A stretch of DNA of 64,000 bases from Acidimicrobiia bacterium (GTDB lineage: Bacteria; Actinomycetota; Acidimicrobiia; IMCC26256; PALSA-610), in assembly GCA_026002935.1 (NCBI GenBank), contig BPGH01000001.1, positions 297,965 through 361,964 of the forward strand, in the 5' to 3' direction. Shown one piece after another: positions 33,091 through 42,180 of this stretch (within the stretch, counting starts at the first letter, position 1; every line of letters starts with the position of its first letter). Position numbers and translations under genes: made by a program. The notes below the pieces were generated by a model. The model was not told where the DNA came from. It searched no databases and saw only the letters and a program-made list of their open reading frames with translations.

Positions 33091-33984
33091 CTAACCGGGT
33101 GACGTCGGCGGGACGGTCGTCGTCGGCGGCACCGTCGTCGGCGGCACCGTCGTCGGCGGCAACGTCGTCGGGGGCGCGGACGTCGTGGTCCACGACGGCG
33201 GCGGTGCGACCTCGAAGGTGATCGTCTCCAGCACCGTCCCCGCGTACGGATCGGTCAGCCCGCACGGCCAGTCCTGCACCGGCGGCGAGAAGGCGCGCAC
33301 CTCGACCGTCGCCCGGTAGCGGCCGGCGGCCAACTCACCGAGGTACTTCCGTTCGATCCCCGCGCCCGGACCGGACGGAGGGGGCGGGGTATGAGGACCG
33401 AAGACGCCGTCGAGGCACAGGGCGTTGACCGAGACGCACCCTTCAACATCGGTGATCGGCTCCCCGACGATATAGCGCTCGACGACTTCGAGACAGACAA
33501 CGGAGACCGAGGCGTTCGGTGCGTCGGGATCGGACCAGGTGACCTCGATCGCGACCGGATCGCCGTGGACCGGACGCGCGGGGACGATCGCGATCCGTTC
33601 GATGCGCGTGTTGTGGGGCGGCTGCGGGTCCCAGTACGGCGGCCCGCACGCCGGGTCGGTGGAGTTCCGGCACGTCGGGCGAACGGGCCGGCTCGCGGGC
33701 CGCACCGCCACACCGCTCGAGGGTGGCGCGGGCGGGAGCGACAACGTCGCGCCGAGCACCGAGCTCGCCGGCCCCCGGTATCGGGGCACCGTGCGCTCGG
33801 CGGGCACGAACCGCACCGGGTCCTGCTCGTCATGCGACGGCGCGACGAACACCACCACCGCCGTCACGGCCGAGATCGCGCCGAGGACCGCCAAGGCGGC
33901 GACGACCGCGCGCCGCCGTACGCGCTGCGGCGGCGCGACCGGGCCCGGCGCCCCGGCGCCGCCCCCGCACGCGCGCCCGTTCAC
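33091..33984 (-). CDS. Membrane-anchored extracellular protein with PT-rich tail
   Basis: The 297-aa product starts at GTG 33984, which overlaps the stop of the upstream gene (GTGA). A membrane helix ('AVVAALAVLGAISAVTAVVV') is followed by an extracellular region with several Cys and a beta-sandwich-like part ('GDPVAIEVTWSDPDAPNASV', 'GRYRATVEVRAF'). The C-terminus is a Pro/Thr repeat encoded by four 15-bp DNA repeats near 33113-33175. No family is recognised. It is probably co-transcribed with the preceding gene and the ECF sigma cluster. Confidence 0.7.
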   Translation of the reverse strand: MNGRACGGGAGAPGPVAPPQRVRRRAVVAALAVLGAISAVTAVVVFVAPSHDEQDPVRFVPAERTVPRYRGPASSVLGATLSLPPAPPSSGVAVRPASRPVRPTCRNSTDPACGPPYWDPQPPHNTRIERIAIVPARPVHGDPVAIEVTWSDPDAPNASVSVVCLEVVERYIVGEPITDVEGCVSVNALCLDGVFGPHTPPPPSGPGAGIERKYLGELAAGRYRATVEVRAFSPPVQDWPCGLTDPYAGTVLETITFEVAPPPSWTTTSAPPTTLPPTTVPPTTVPPTTTVPPTSPG

Positions 33985-34634
33985 CACACGATCTCGCCGG
34001 AACGCACGGTCTTGATCGCGGACCCGCCGGCGGCGGGGTACTCCAGGTCCACCTCCACCCGCACGCGCGCGCCGGGCGTGCCGAAGGCGCACGCCCGGGC
34101 GACGAACCGCGTGCCGGGCGCGACGGAGGCCGAATGGAACGTCCCGCCCGGCTCGGCGATGCAGCGGTAGGCGGTCGCGGTCGCGCCGGTCACGTCGCCG
34201 AGGCTCAACTCGATCCACGCGCAGCTCACCGCAACGGTGCACGACGGCGACCGGGTGGGTTCGCCCCGGCCCGCGACGACGGCCTGCCCGGCGTCGAGCT
34301 CGCCCGCGAGCTGCGCCGGCACCGCGCCCGCGCCCGGATCAGCGCTCGACCCGACCTCGACGCTCCAGGTCCCGGGCGGCGTGGCCCCGGCCGGCGCCTC
34401 GGGCGGGTCCGGGTCCGCCGGGAGCGTGGTGGGCACCGGCGGGCGCGCCGCGACCGGCGGCGCGGGGGCCGGCTCCGGGCCCGCGAGGTCGATCACGCCG
34501 ACGAGCGCGAGGAGGGCGAGCGCCGGGACCGTGACGTTGCGCACGCGCCGGGCCCGGCGGCGGGCGCGCCCCGCTCGCATGATCGCCTCGAGGCGCGCCT
34601 CGTGCTCGGGTCCGGTGGCCGGGACCTCATCCAT
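33981..34634 (-). CDS. Membrane protein, possible anti-sigma factor
   Basis: The 217-aa product starts at ATG 34634, preceded by GAGGGAGTG. An N-terminal cytoplasmic helix ('EHEARLEAIMRAGRARRRAR') leads to one membrane helix ('NVTVPALALLALVGVIDLAG'), a Pro/Ala linker and an extracellular domain with four Cys. The layout resembles membrane partners of ECF sigma factors, and an ECF sigma gene lies 1.4 kb upstream on the same strand. No zinc-binding anti-sigma motif (HxxxCxxC) is present, so this role is tentative. Confidence 0.6.
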   Translation of the reverse strand: MDEVPATGPEHEARLEAIMRAGRARRRARRVRNVTVPALALLALVGVIDLAGPEPAPAPPVAARPPVPTTLPADPDPPEAPAGATPPGTWSVEVGSSADPGAGAVPAQLAGELDAGQAVVAGRGEPTRSPSCTVAVSCAWIELSLGDVTGATATAYRCIAEPGGTFHSASVAPGTRFVARACAFGTPGARVRVEVDLEYPAAGGSAIKTVRSGEIVW

Positions 34635-34727
34635 GGGGCACTCCCTCGGGGACTCCCTCACCGGGGAACCAACGGCCGGCGGGCCGCGCCGGAGGACGCG
34701 CACCAGCGGGCGCCGCCGTGCCGCCGG

Positions 34728-36027
34728 TCACGGCCCGCACGCGGCGACCCCTCCGTACACGCCGTCGACGAACGCCGACAGCCGCTCCGCCCAGGCCGGG
34801 CCGGCCTCGGAGAGGATCCAGCGGACGGCCTCGTCGAGGTCGCCGGGTGACAGCACGAGCTCGCGGTCGTCCGGCCCGGCGCCCGGGTGCATCCCGCCGA
34901 GCCACGCGCCCACGAGGCAGTACGGCGCCGGGTCCCCCGCCCGCGCGGCCGTGCTCGCCGCGAACCAGGCCTGCGCGACCGCCGCCCCGAGCGCGAGGTC
35001 GCCGATCGCGTGGAGCTGCGCGGCGCCGGGGGCGCGCACCTCGATCACGCCGTCCGGGCAGGCGCCGACCGCGGGGGTCCCGCGGGCGACGACCCCCGCG
35101 CAGCCGGGCCCGGCAACGTCGACCCACTCGAGCCGTGGTACGGGGCGCGCCGCGTCCGACAGGCCGTGTGCGCGCGTGAACGCCACCAGGTCCCGGTACA
35201 GCCGGCCGAGGATGCCGGCTTCCAATGGCAGGTTGCCGGCGCGCGCCTCGTCGACGTCGTCGAGGAAGCCCTGCGACGTGGTGCCCGGGAAGGCGTGCGG
35301 GTAGCCGAAACACTGCGCCCGGCCGCCGCGGTACCCGTCGAGGAACGCGACGACGCGGTCGAAGCCCGTGCCGTGCGCGTCGATCGTCCCGGCGCTCGCG
35401 CCGAGGGGGTCGCGCAGCTCGAGCAGTGTCGTCAGCATCGGCGCGACGTCGCCCGTCGCCCGCGCGTGCCTCGATCGCCGACCGACCGCGCACGAACCAT
35501 GCCGCCCACGCGCCCGCGAAGCAGTCCGCCTGGAGCTCGACGCCGAGCGGCTCCTGGTCGGAGAGGCCGAGCCGGGCCTGCAGTGCGTGCCCGAACTCGT
35601 GGGCGGTGATCAGCGCAACCGTCCGCAACCCGCCGGCACCGCGCAGGAGGGCCTCGATCCAGCCCCGGTCCCACACGACGGTCTCGGTGACCGGGCAGAA
35701 CACCGCGTTCTCCCGCAGCAGCTCCGGCGCGATCGGCGTGCCGCCGCACTCGGAGCGCGCCGCGCCGGGCGTGACGACCACGACGCCGCCCTCGAGTCGC
35801 GCGATCTCGCCGCGGCGGCCCCGGCCCCGCTCCTGCACCCAGTAGCGCTCGACGTCGGTCAGCGCGAGCGCCGCGGCCGCGTCCGCGTCGAGCTCCCGCT
35901 CCGAGCCCCTCGCGACCGGGCCGTCGGGCAGCACCGCGGCGCCCCGCTCGGCGCCGGCGCGTCCGTCGCCACACGCCGGGGCGCAGAGGAACGCCACCAC
36001 CACCACGGCCGCGCTACGACGGCGCAC
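34728..36027 (-). CDS. Secreted zinc metallopeptidase (YpfJ-like), one frame break
   Basis: Starting at GTG 36027, inside the sigma gene end, the product has a signal/lipoprotein-like N-terminus ('VVVVAFLCAPACGDG'). It has a zinc site in 'VALITAHEFGHALQARLGLS' and a downstream 'VELQADCFAGAWAAWFV' (third ligand region), as in neutral zinc metallopeptidases of the YpfJ group. After 'RSAIEARA' this frame becomes arginine-rich, while the next frame continues 'ATGDVAPMLTTLLELRDP' to the stop at 34728. Removing one G near 35458-35462 restores one 432-aa protein. It probably cleaves an extracytoplasmic target and may link to the ECF sigma factor. Confidence 0.75.
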
Positions 36028-36517
36028 CTTCCACCCCGAGCTCGGCACCCATCGCCGCGCGCAGGCGGGCCATGCCCCGCGCGAGGTGGGTCTTCACGCT
36101 GCCCCCGCTCACCCCCATCGCCGCCGCGATCTCGCTCTCCTCGCATCCCGCGAGGTAGCGGAGCACGACCGCCTCGCGTTGCTTGTCCGACAGCACGGTG
36201 AGCCCGTCGCGCACGAGCACCGACGCGATCGCGGCGTCCTCGTGCGACGTGACCTCGTCCCGTGCGGGCTGCACGCGCTTGCGGCGCACGGCGTCGATCG
36301 CGAGGTTCGTGACGACGCGCAGCAACCATGCGGTCGGCGCGGGATGACGCGACACCTTCGCCCAACGGTCGTACGCGCGCGTGAACGCCTCCTGCGCGAG
36401 TTCCTCCGCGATCGCGCGGCTCCCGACGACGCGTTCGGCCGCCGCGCGCACGCGCGTCCAGTCGGCGCGATACAGCGCCGCGAATGCCTCGTCCCCTGCG
36501 CCCCGGCGACCGACCAC
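36014..36517 (-). CDS. ECF sigma factor (SigE/SigM-like)
   Basis: The 167-aa product has sigma region 2 ('ALYRADWTRVRAAAERVVGS', 'AIAEELAQEAFTRAYDRWAK') and region 4 ('LSDKQREAVVLRYLAGCEES', 'EIAAAMGVSGGSVKTHLARG'). It starts at GTG 36517 with GGGGGA upstream. It is the first gene of a minus-strand cluster with a metallopeptidase and two membrane proteins. The pattern suggests an envelope-stress regulon with a nearby membrane regulator. Confidence 0.93.
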   Translation of the reverse strand: MVGRRGAGDEAFAALYRADWTRVRAAAERVVGSRAIAEELAQEAFTRAYDRWAKVSRHPAPTAWLLRVVTNLAIDAVRRKRVQPARDEVTSHEDAAIASVLVRDGLTVLSDKQREAVVLRYLAGCEESEIAAAMGVSGGSVKTHLARGMARLRAAMGAELGVEGAPS

Positions 36518-36731
36518 CCGCGATCCCCCGCGTCGTGCGGGCCGAACATAAGCCGGGCGGCCGGCGCTCGCACGCGGCTGCCCGACGCGGCCTGTCCTCC
36601 CGCGGGCCCGCCCGACCGTTGGGTGGGTGGAGGGATCGACCTCCGTGCCCCCTGCCGCGGGCGTGCGGGACCGCCCGTTCCCGCACGCCCGCCCGGGGTC
36701 CCCGCGGGAACGGGTGGGAACGGGAGGAACG

Positions 36732-37196
36732 ATGCGCTACTGGACACCGCCGCGCGACGGCGCCGACGACCCCTCGTGGTGGCGGCCGCTCGCGACGCTC
36801 GCCGAGCTGCTCGCGGTGGTGCCCGACGTGCCGATGGTCGTGCCGTGCGACTTCCGCCTCGTCGGCCGGGTCGAACGTCCCGGCCGCGCGGCGATCTGGC
36901 AGCACCGGCACCGGACGACCGGCCGGTTCCTCCACATCGACGACGCGCTCGTCGTGTACCGCGAGCGCGTCACCGGCCGGCTCGTGCGCGACCGCGGCGG
37001 CTGGCGATCGGCGCTGGCGCGCCTCGAGCTCGCCGTCGCCGACCGCCCGGACCCCCGCGGCCACTGCGGGCAGTGCCGGGCCCTCCTCGCGCGGCGCGAG
37101 CGGGCGCGTGACGGCCCTCTTGCGGGACGCCCGGGCGGTCCCGACCGCGCCCCGGCGCCGGAACCCCGGCCGGCCCACCCGGCCGCGGTCCGATGA
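36732..37196 (+). CDS. Uncharacterised 154-aa protein
   Basis: It starts at ATG 36732 with GGGAGGAAC upstream. The first 100 residues look folded ('ATLAELLAVVPDVPMVVPCD', 'FLHIDDALVVYRERVTGRLV'), followed by 'HCGQC' (possible metal site) and a Pro/Arg-rich tail. There is no signal peptide or membrane helix, and no family is recognised. It diverges from the ECF sigma gene. The tail may be non-conserved. Confidence 0.55.
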   Translation: MRYWTPPRDGADDPSWWRPLATLAELLAVVPDVPMVVPCDFRLVGRVERPGRAAIWQHRHRTTGRFLHIDDALVVYRERVTGRLVRDRGGWRSALARLELAVADRPDPRGHCGQCRALLARRERARDGPLAGRPGGPDRAPAPEPRPAHPAAVR

Positions 37197-37279
37197 CGTG
37201 CGCGCGTCCCCTCCACGCAACCGTCACCTGCCCGCGCGCGACACTCGCGGCGCCCGACCGGCCGACGAAGGAGCGCCCC

Positions 37280-37687
37280 TTGCCCCGTACCACCGGCCTG
37301 AACCACGTCGCGACGTGCACGCCCGACCTCGACCGGCTCGTGCGCTTCTACGCCGAGGCGTTCGAGGCCGAGGTGGTGTTCGAGACGGCCGCGACCGCCG
37401 ACCAGCCGCGCCTGGCGATCCTCGACCTCGGCGGTGGCGCGTCCCTCAACGCGTTCGAGGTGCCGGACGGGTCGATCCTCGGCGACCGCCGCACCCAGGG
37501 CGGCCGCGGCGCGATCGACCACTTCGCGCTCGCGGTCGGCTCGCGCGCCGATCTCGACGACGTGCGCGAGCGCATCGTGCGCGCAGGCGGCGAGGTCGGC
37601 GAGGTGCAGCGGCTCGGCGGCGAGTGGTCGCTGTTCTTCCGCGACGTCGACGGCATGGAGCTGGAGGTCTGCGCGAAGGCGGGCTGA
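37280..37687 (+). CDS. VOC (glyoxalase/bleomycin-resistance fold) protein
   Basis: The 135-aa product starts at TTG 37280 with AAGGAGCG 7 nt upstream; an earlier in-frame ATG at 37193 gives an unlikely N-terminus. Two beta-alpha-beta3 modules are visible with metal-ligand positions His in 'TGLNHVATCTPDLDRLVRFY', His in 'AIDHFALAVGSRADLDDVRE' and Glu in 'FFRDVDGMELEVC'. VOC enzymes catalyse varied metal-dependent reactions, so the substrate cannot be named. Confidence 0.85.
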   Translation: MPRTTGLNHVATCTPDLDRLVRFYAEAFEAEVVFETAATADQPRLAILDLGGGASLNAFEVPDGSILGDRRTQGGRGAIDHFALAVGSRADLDDVRERIVRAGGEVGEVQRLGGEWSLFFRDVDGMELEVCAKAG

Positions 37688-37811
37688 CGCTCCGTCGCCG
37701 CACCCGGGCGCGCGCGGCGGCACACCCGCCGGCTGCGTCGGCCCGTCGTCCCGAGCGCCCGCACCCGGGCGCGCCCGGCGCGCGCGGCACGGTTCGTGCG
37801 AGCATGCGGCC

Positions 37812-39215
37812 GTGGCGACCATCGGCCCCGCGCTCGGCGGCACGCCGTCGCTGTTCTCCGTGGCGTTCGACCTCGGCACCGTCGGCTACCGCGCCGACGA
37901 GCACCTCGTGGCGGGAGAGGCCGAGCGTTACGCGGCGGCCGGCGCGCACCGCCCGGACGGCCGGTGGGACGTCACCGTCGCCGGGCGGGCGGACTTCACG
38001 ACCCGGGTCGTCGTCCACCGCCCCGCCGACCCCGGCGCCGCCGACGGCACCGTCGTCGTCGAGTGGCTGAACGTCACCGGCGGGCTCGACGTCCCCGCGG
38101 TGTGGATGGCGACCCACCGCCACCTCGTCCGCACGGGCATCACGTGGGCGGGCGTGAGCGTCCAGCAGGTCGGCGTCGCCGGCGGCGGCGGCGTCATGCA
38201 AGGGCTGTCGCTGCTCGAGGTCGACCCCGGGCGCTACGGCTCGCTCCACCATCCGGGCGACGCCCACGCGCTCGGCATCTTCGGCGCCGTCGGGCGTGCG
38301 CTGCGCGACGCGCTCCCCCGTCTGCACGGCCTGCGCGTCGACCGGATGATCGCGGCGGGCGCGTCGCAGTCGGCCATGTACCTGACCACCTACGTCAACG
38401 CGATCCAGCCGCGTGACGCCGTGTTCGACGCGTTCCTGCTCCAGGGCCGCGCCGGGAGGGCCGCGCCCGTCGGCGGCTGGGACCCGGCGGCGGTGAGCCT
38501 GCGCGACGACGACGCGGCCGCGAACCGGGCCCGCCTGCGCGGCGCCGACCGCATCCGCGACGACACCGGCGTGCCCGTGATCGTCGTCCAGAGCGAGACC
38601 GACGTGTTCGGCCGGCTCGCGTCCCTGCCCGCGCGCCAGCCCGACTCGGACCACTTCCGCTGGTGGGAGGTCGCCGGGGCCGCCCACTGCGACACCTACT
38701 TCCTGTGCGCGGCGCCCCACGACGACGGCCGGCTCCCCGTCGCCGACCTCGCGGCGCTCGTCGACCGGGCCGAGACCTCCGGCCTGCCCGCCGAGCTCCC
38801 GATCAACGCCGGGCCGCAGATGCACTACGTGATGCAACGAGCCGTCGACGCGTTGCGCGACCGGCTCGCCCGCGGGACGGAACCGCCGACGGCGCCGCCG
38901 CTCGCGCTCGACGGCCCCGACACCCTCGCGGTCGACGAGCACGGGATCGCCCGCGGCGGGCTGCGCACCCCGTGGGTCGACGCGCCGGTGGCCGCGCTGT
39001 CGGGCCTCGGCCAGCCCGGTGAGCTGGCCGGACTGATGGGCACGACCCGGCGCTTCACCCCCGCCGAGCTCGCGGCGCGCTACCCGGGCGGGCGCGACGA
39101 GCACGCCGCGGCCTTCGAGGCGGCGACCGCCCGGGCGGTCGCCGCCGGGCACCTGCTGCGCACGGACACCCCCGAGATCACCGCGCTCGGGCGCGCCGCC
39201 TGGCCGGGTGCGTGA
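37812..39215 (+). CDS. Alpha/beta hydrolase domain protein
   Basis: The 467-aa product starts at GTG 37812. It matches the large actinobacterial alpha/beta hydrolase-domain family: 'GTVVVEWLNVTGGLDVPAVW', 'LVRTGITWAGVSVQQVGVAG', the nucleophile elbow G-A-S-Q-S in 'DRMIAAGASQSAMYLTTYVN', and a C-terminal His region 'HFRWWEVAGAAHCDTYFLCA'. There is no signal peptide. Carboxylic-ester hydrolysis is the likely activity. It is followed after 61 bp by an SCP2-like gene. Confidence 0.85.
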   Translation: MATIGPALGGTPSLFSVAFDLGTVGYRADEHLVAGEAERYAAAGAHRPDGRWDVTVAGRADFTTRVVVHRPADPGAADGTVVVEWLNVTGGLDVPAVWMATHRHLVRTGITWAGVSVQQVGVAGGGGVMQGLSLLEVDPGRYGSLHHPGDAHALGIFGAVGRALRDALPRLHGLRVDRMIAAGASQSAMYLTTYVNAIQPRDAVFDAFLLQGRAGRAAPVGGWDPAAVSLRDDDAAANRARLRGADRIRDDTGVPVIVVQSETDVFGRLASLPARQPDSDHFRWWEVAGAAHCDTYFLCAAPHDDGRLPVADLAALVDRAETSGLPAELPINAGPQMHYVMQRAVDALRDRLARGTEPPTAPPLALDGPDTLAVDEHGIARGGLRTPWVDAPVAALSGLGQPGELAGLMGTTRRFTPAELAARYPGGRDEHAAAFEAATARAVAAGHLLRTDTPEITALGRAAWPGA

Positions 39216-39276
39216 GCGCCGGGCCGACCCGGTAGCGTCACGCGGCCGCGCCCGCCGTCCCGCCGGAGACGCCACG

Positions 39277-40044
39277 ATGACGACACGGGGGCACCGACTG
39301 CGCCCGTTCTCCCCCGAGTGGTTCGAACAGGCACGCGAGCTCACCGCCGGCGTCACGCTGCCCGGCGACCGTGCGTGCCGCGTCGGGTACCACGCGGGCG
39401 ACGAGCGCTGGCACCTCGTCGTCGAACGCGGCCGCATCGTCGCATGGGGCCCCGGTCCGCTGGACGCGCCCGAGGTCGAGCTGCGCTTCGCGCCTCCCGA
39501 CGCGCGCCGCATCCTCGCCCGCGAGCTGCGCGGCGACGACGCGATGCGCGCGACCACGGTGGTCGCGCCGGCTGCCGGCGCCACCTACGTGGGGCCGCCC
39601 GCCCCCCAGAACCTGCTCGGCCGGCCCGAGCTCGACGCGATGGCGCCGGTGCCGGGCGCGACGCTCACGGTCGCGTACCACTTCCGGCACGGCCCGTTCG
39701 GCGACGTGGACCACGTGCTGCGGTTCGAGGACGGGCTGCTCGTCGACCAGCGCTTCGGCACCGTCGACGCGCCCGACGTGCGCGTCGACGTGCCCTACCG
39801 CGCGATCGCGACCGTGCGCGCCGGCGAGGCGACGATCCTCGAGGCGCTCGCCGACGGTACCGTCGAGGGCGACATCGGGCCGCTCGCGACCCTCGCCGGC
39901 ATCCTCGAGGACCCGGCGTTCCAGGCGGCCGAGCGCGCGACCGGCCGCCACGCGTACGCGCTCGCGGTGCTCGGCGAGCTCGACGCCGACCCCGGGTTCG
40001 CCACACGGATGACCGAGCTCGCGGCCCGCACCGCATGGACGTGA
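39277..40044 (+). CDS. SCP2-like lipid-binding domain protein
   Basis: The 255-aa product starts at ATG 39277. It contains two SCP2-like passages ('WHLVVERGRIVAWGPGPLDA', then a second with 'VDVPYRAIATVRAGEATILE' and 'ALADGTVEGDIGPLATLAGI'), typical of sterol-carrier-type proteins that bind acyl or sterol ligands. It overlaps the next gene by 10 bp, so it is coupled to the beta-lactamase-fold hydrolase. A role in lipid or steroid-like metabolism is inferred. Confidence 0.7.
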   Translation: MTTRGHRLRPFSPEWFEQARELTAGVTLPGDRACRVGYHAGDERWHLVVERGRIVAWGPGPLDAPEVELRFAPPDARRILARELRGDDAMRATTVVAPAAGATYVGPPAPQNLLGRPELDAMAPVPGATLTVAYHFRHGPFGDVDHVLRFEDGLLVDQRFGTVDAPDVRVDVPYRAIATVRAGEATILEALADGTVEGDIGPLATLAGILEDPAFQAAERATGRHAYALAVLGELDADPGFATRMTELAARTAWT

Positions 40045-41225
40045 CCCCGGCGTTCGACCGCACCCTCGCGCGGCTGCACCGCGAGCTCGACGAGGGGTTG
40101 TTCACCCGGGGCGCGCAGATCGCGGTGGAGCTCGGCGGCGTGCTCGTGCTCGACGAGGCGCTCGGTGACGCCGGTACCGGCGAAGGTGTCACCCCCGAGC
40201 ACGTCTTCCGCGTCTATTGCACGATCAAGCCGGTCACCGCGGTCGCGGTCGCGCGCCTGGTCGACGCGGGCGCGCTCGCGCTGGACGAGCCGCTCGCGGA
40301 CCGCCTCCCGGACCTGGCCGTCCTCGAGGGCGGGGTGACGCTGCGGCACGTGCTCACGCACACCGCCGGGCTCCAGCGTCCGATGGCGGTCGAGATGGAG
40401 ATGGTCGCGCCCGAGCTCCGCCGCGCCGCGGTCGCCCGCGCGTCCCGGCCCCCCGGCTGGCGCCTCGGGGCCGACGCCGCCTACAGCGAGTACGCGGCCT
40501 GGCACGTGCTCGGCTGGCTGATCGAGGCGACGACCGGCGAGCCCCTGCGCGAGCACCTGCGCGCGCACGTGCTCGACCCGCTCGGCTGCTCCTCCACCCA
40601 CGTCGGCATGACGCGCGACGAATACCTCGCGGTGCGGCCCCGCCTGGGCGTGAACTGCGACATGCGCCACCGCGGTGCGTACCCGATGCTGTTCGAGCGC
40701 AGCGAGCGGGTCTGCACCGAGACGAATCCCGCGCACGGCGGCTACACGAACGCCCGCGACCTCGCACGGTTCTACGGCGCGCTCCTCGACCGGCTCGCCG
40801 GAGGTGGCCCCGACGTGCTGCCCGCGCCCGCGACCCTCGCACGGTTCTGCAGCCCGGCCCGGCCCCGCGTGTACGACGAGGTCCTCGACCGCGAGTGCTC
40901 CTACGGACTCGGGTTCATGACCGATCTGAGCGACCACGCGTTCGGTGACCGTTGCGGCCCGGCGTCGTTCGGTCACTCGGGGAACGTCGGCGCGTCGTTC
41001 GCGTTCGCGGACCCGGGACGCGCGCTGGCGGTCGGGATCGTCTTCAACGGGCTCGTCGACCACGAGACCGCGTTCCTGCGGCGGCGCGCGCTCGTCAACG
41101 CGCTCTACGCGGACCTCGACGCCGCCGGGACGACCCCCGGCGCCGGCGCGGCCGCCGCTGACGGCGCGGACCACGGCGACGCGCCCGCCCGGCGGTTCTC
41201 GCTGCGCCGGCGCGGCCGCCGCTGA
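40035..41225 (+). CDS. Beta-lactamase-fold hydrolase with Cys at the nucleophile site
   Basis: The 396-aa product has the class C/EstB-like fold. In place of the S-x-x-K motif it reads C-T-I-K in 'HVFRVYCTIKPVTAVAVARL'. The Tyr motif is in 'GADAAYSEYAAWHVLGWLIE' (Y-S-E), and a late 'FGHSGNVGASFAFADP' matches the H-x-G region. 'LTHTAGLQRPM' is typical. There is no signal peptide. The codon is TGC, so a Cys nucleophile or a non-catalytic binder is indicated. The basic tail 'RRFSLRRRGRR' is unusual. Confidence 0.85.
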   Translation: MDVTPAFDRTLARLHRELDEGLFTRGAQIAVELGGVLVLDEALGDAGTGEGVTPEHVFRVYCTIKPVTAVAVARLVDAGALALDEPLADRLPDLAVLEGGVTLRHVLTHTAGLQRPMAVEMEMVAPELRRAAVARASRPPGWRLGADAAYSEYAAWHVLGWLIEATTGEPLREHLRAHVLDPLGCSSTHVGMTRDEYLAVRPRLGVNCDMRHRGAYPMLFERSERVCTETNPAHGGYTNARDLARFYGALLDRLAGGGPDVLPAPATLARFCSPARPRVYDEVLDRECSYGLGFMTDLSDHAFGDRCGPASFGHSGNVGASFAFADPGRALAVGIVFNGLVDHETAFLRRRALVNALYADLDAAGTTPGAGAAAADGADHGDAPARRFSLRRRGRR

Positions 41226-41244
41226 GCCGGCCCGGGACGACGCG

Positions 41245-42090
41245 CTAACGGACCCCCACCGTGCAGCGCGCGTGGTACGGCAGGCGCAGACCGTCGGCGC
41301 CGGCGTGGGCGCCGACGGCGTCGAGCACCTTCGCGTGGACGCGCGCGACGGTCGCGTCGTCGGCACCCGCGAGCGCGGCGACGACCGGCGCGGCGATCTC
41401 CGTCTGCAGCTGCCAGTACTGCTCGGGCGACTCGAGGTCGACCGTGCCGTGCACGTCCCGCTCCTCGACGTCGCGGAACCCCGCCGCGCCGAAGAGCCCG
41501 GCGAGCGTCCCCGGCTCCGCGCAGCGGAAGATTCCGGGCGCGTCGGGGCCGGGCGGGGGGACCTCGACCTCCGAGGCGATCGCCCCCATCATGATGGTCA
41601 CCCACGGGTTGCCGGCCGGCTCGGCCCAGACCGACGCGCACACCCGCCCGCCGGGCCTCGTGACCCGGGCGAGCTCCCGCGCCGCCGCGTGCAGGTCGGG
41701 GAAGAACATGAAGCCGAACCGGCACGTCACGGTGTCGAACGCGGCGTCACCGAACGGGAGGTCGCATGCGTCGCACTCCCGGACCTCGACGTTCCCGAGG
41801 CCGCGCGCGAACGCCCGGCGGCGCGCGACGTCGAGCATCGCGGGCGACAGGTCGGTGATGACCACGCGGCCGTTCGGGATGCGGTCGGCGATCGTGAGGC
41901 CCGGCTCCCCGGTGCCGGCGGCGACGTCGAGGTGGGTGCCGCCGTCGCGCGGCGCGACGGCGGCGATCATCGCGTCGCCGACGGGGCCGAGCATCGCCTG
42001 CACCACGGCGTCCCACCGCTCCCAGCCGACGGAGAACCGGTCCCAGGACGCACGCTGCTGCTCGCGGATCTCGTCAGGGCTCGCGGTCAC
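41245..42090 (-). CDS. SAM-dependent methyltransferase
   Basis: The 281-aa product starts at GTG 42090, with GGGAGG 7 nt upstream. Class I methyltransferase motifs are visible: motif I 'HLDVAAGTGEPGLTIADRIP', the acidic strand end 'VVITDLSPAMLDVARRRAFA', and 'FDTVTCRFGFMFFPDLHAAA' with 'ELARVTRPGGRVCASVW'. It resembles UbiE-type small-molecule C- or O-methyltransferases. The substrate is unknown. It is convergent with the beta-lactamase-fold gene. Confidence 0.88.
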   Translation of the reverse strand: MTASPDEIREQQRASWDRFSVGWERWDAVVQAMLGPVGDAMIAAVAPRDGGTHLDVAAGTGEPGLTIADRIPNGRVVITDLSPAMLDVARRRAFARGLGNVEVRECDACDLPFGDAAFDTVTCRFGFMFFPDLHAAARELARVTRPGGRVCASVWAEPAGNPWVTIMMGAIASEVEVPPPGPDAPGIFRCAEPGTLAGLFGAAGFRDVEERDVHGTVDLESPEQYWQLQTEIAAPVVAALAGADDATVARVHAKVLDAVGAHAGADGLRLPYHARCTVGVR

Positions 42091-42180
42091 GGCGTCACCT
42101 CCCGCCGGGCGCCGGACGACGCGTGGATGTCGTAGCGCCGGTGTAGCCCTCCGGCACGGTGGCCGCAAGGGGTACGGCGG

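Noticed and set aside
33113-33175. Regulatory repeat array
   Set aside because: The 15-bp repeats encode the Pro/Thr tail of the minus-strand protein, so they are explained by coding.
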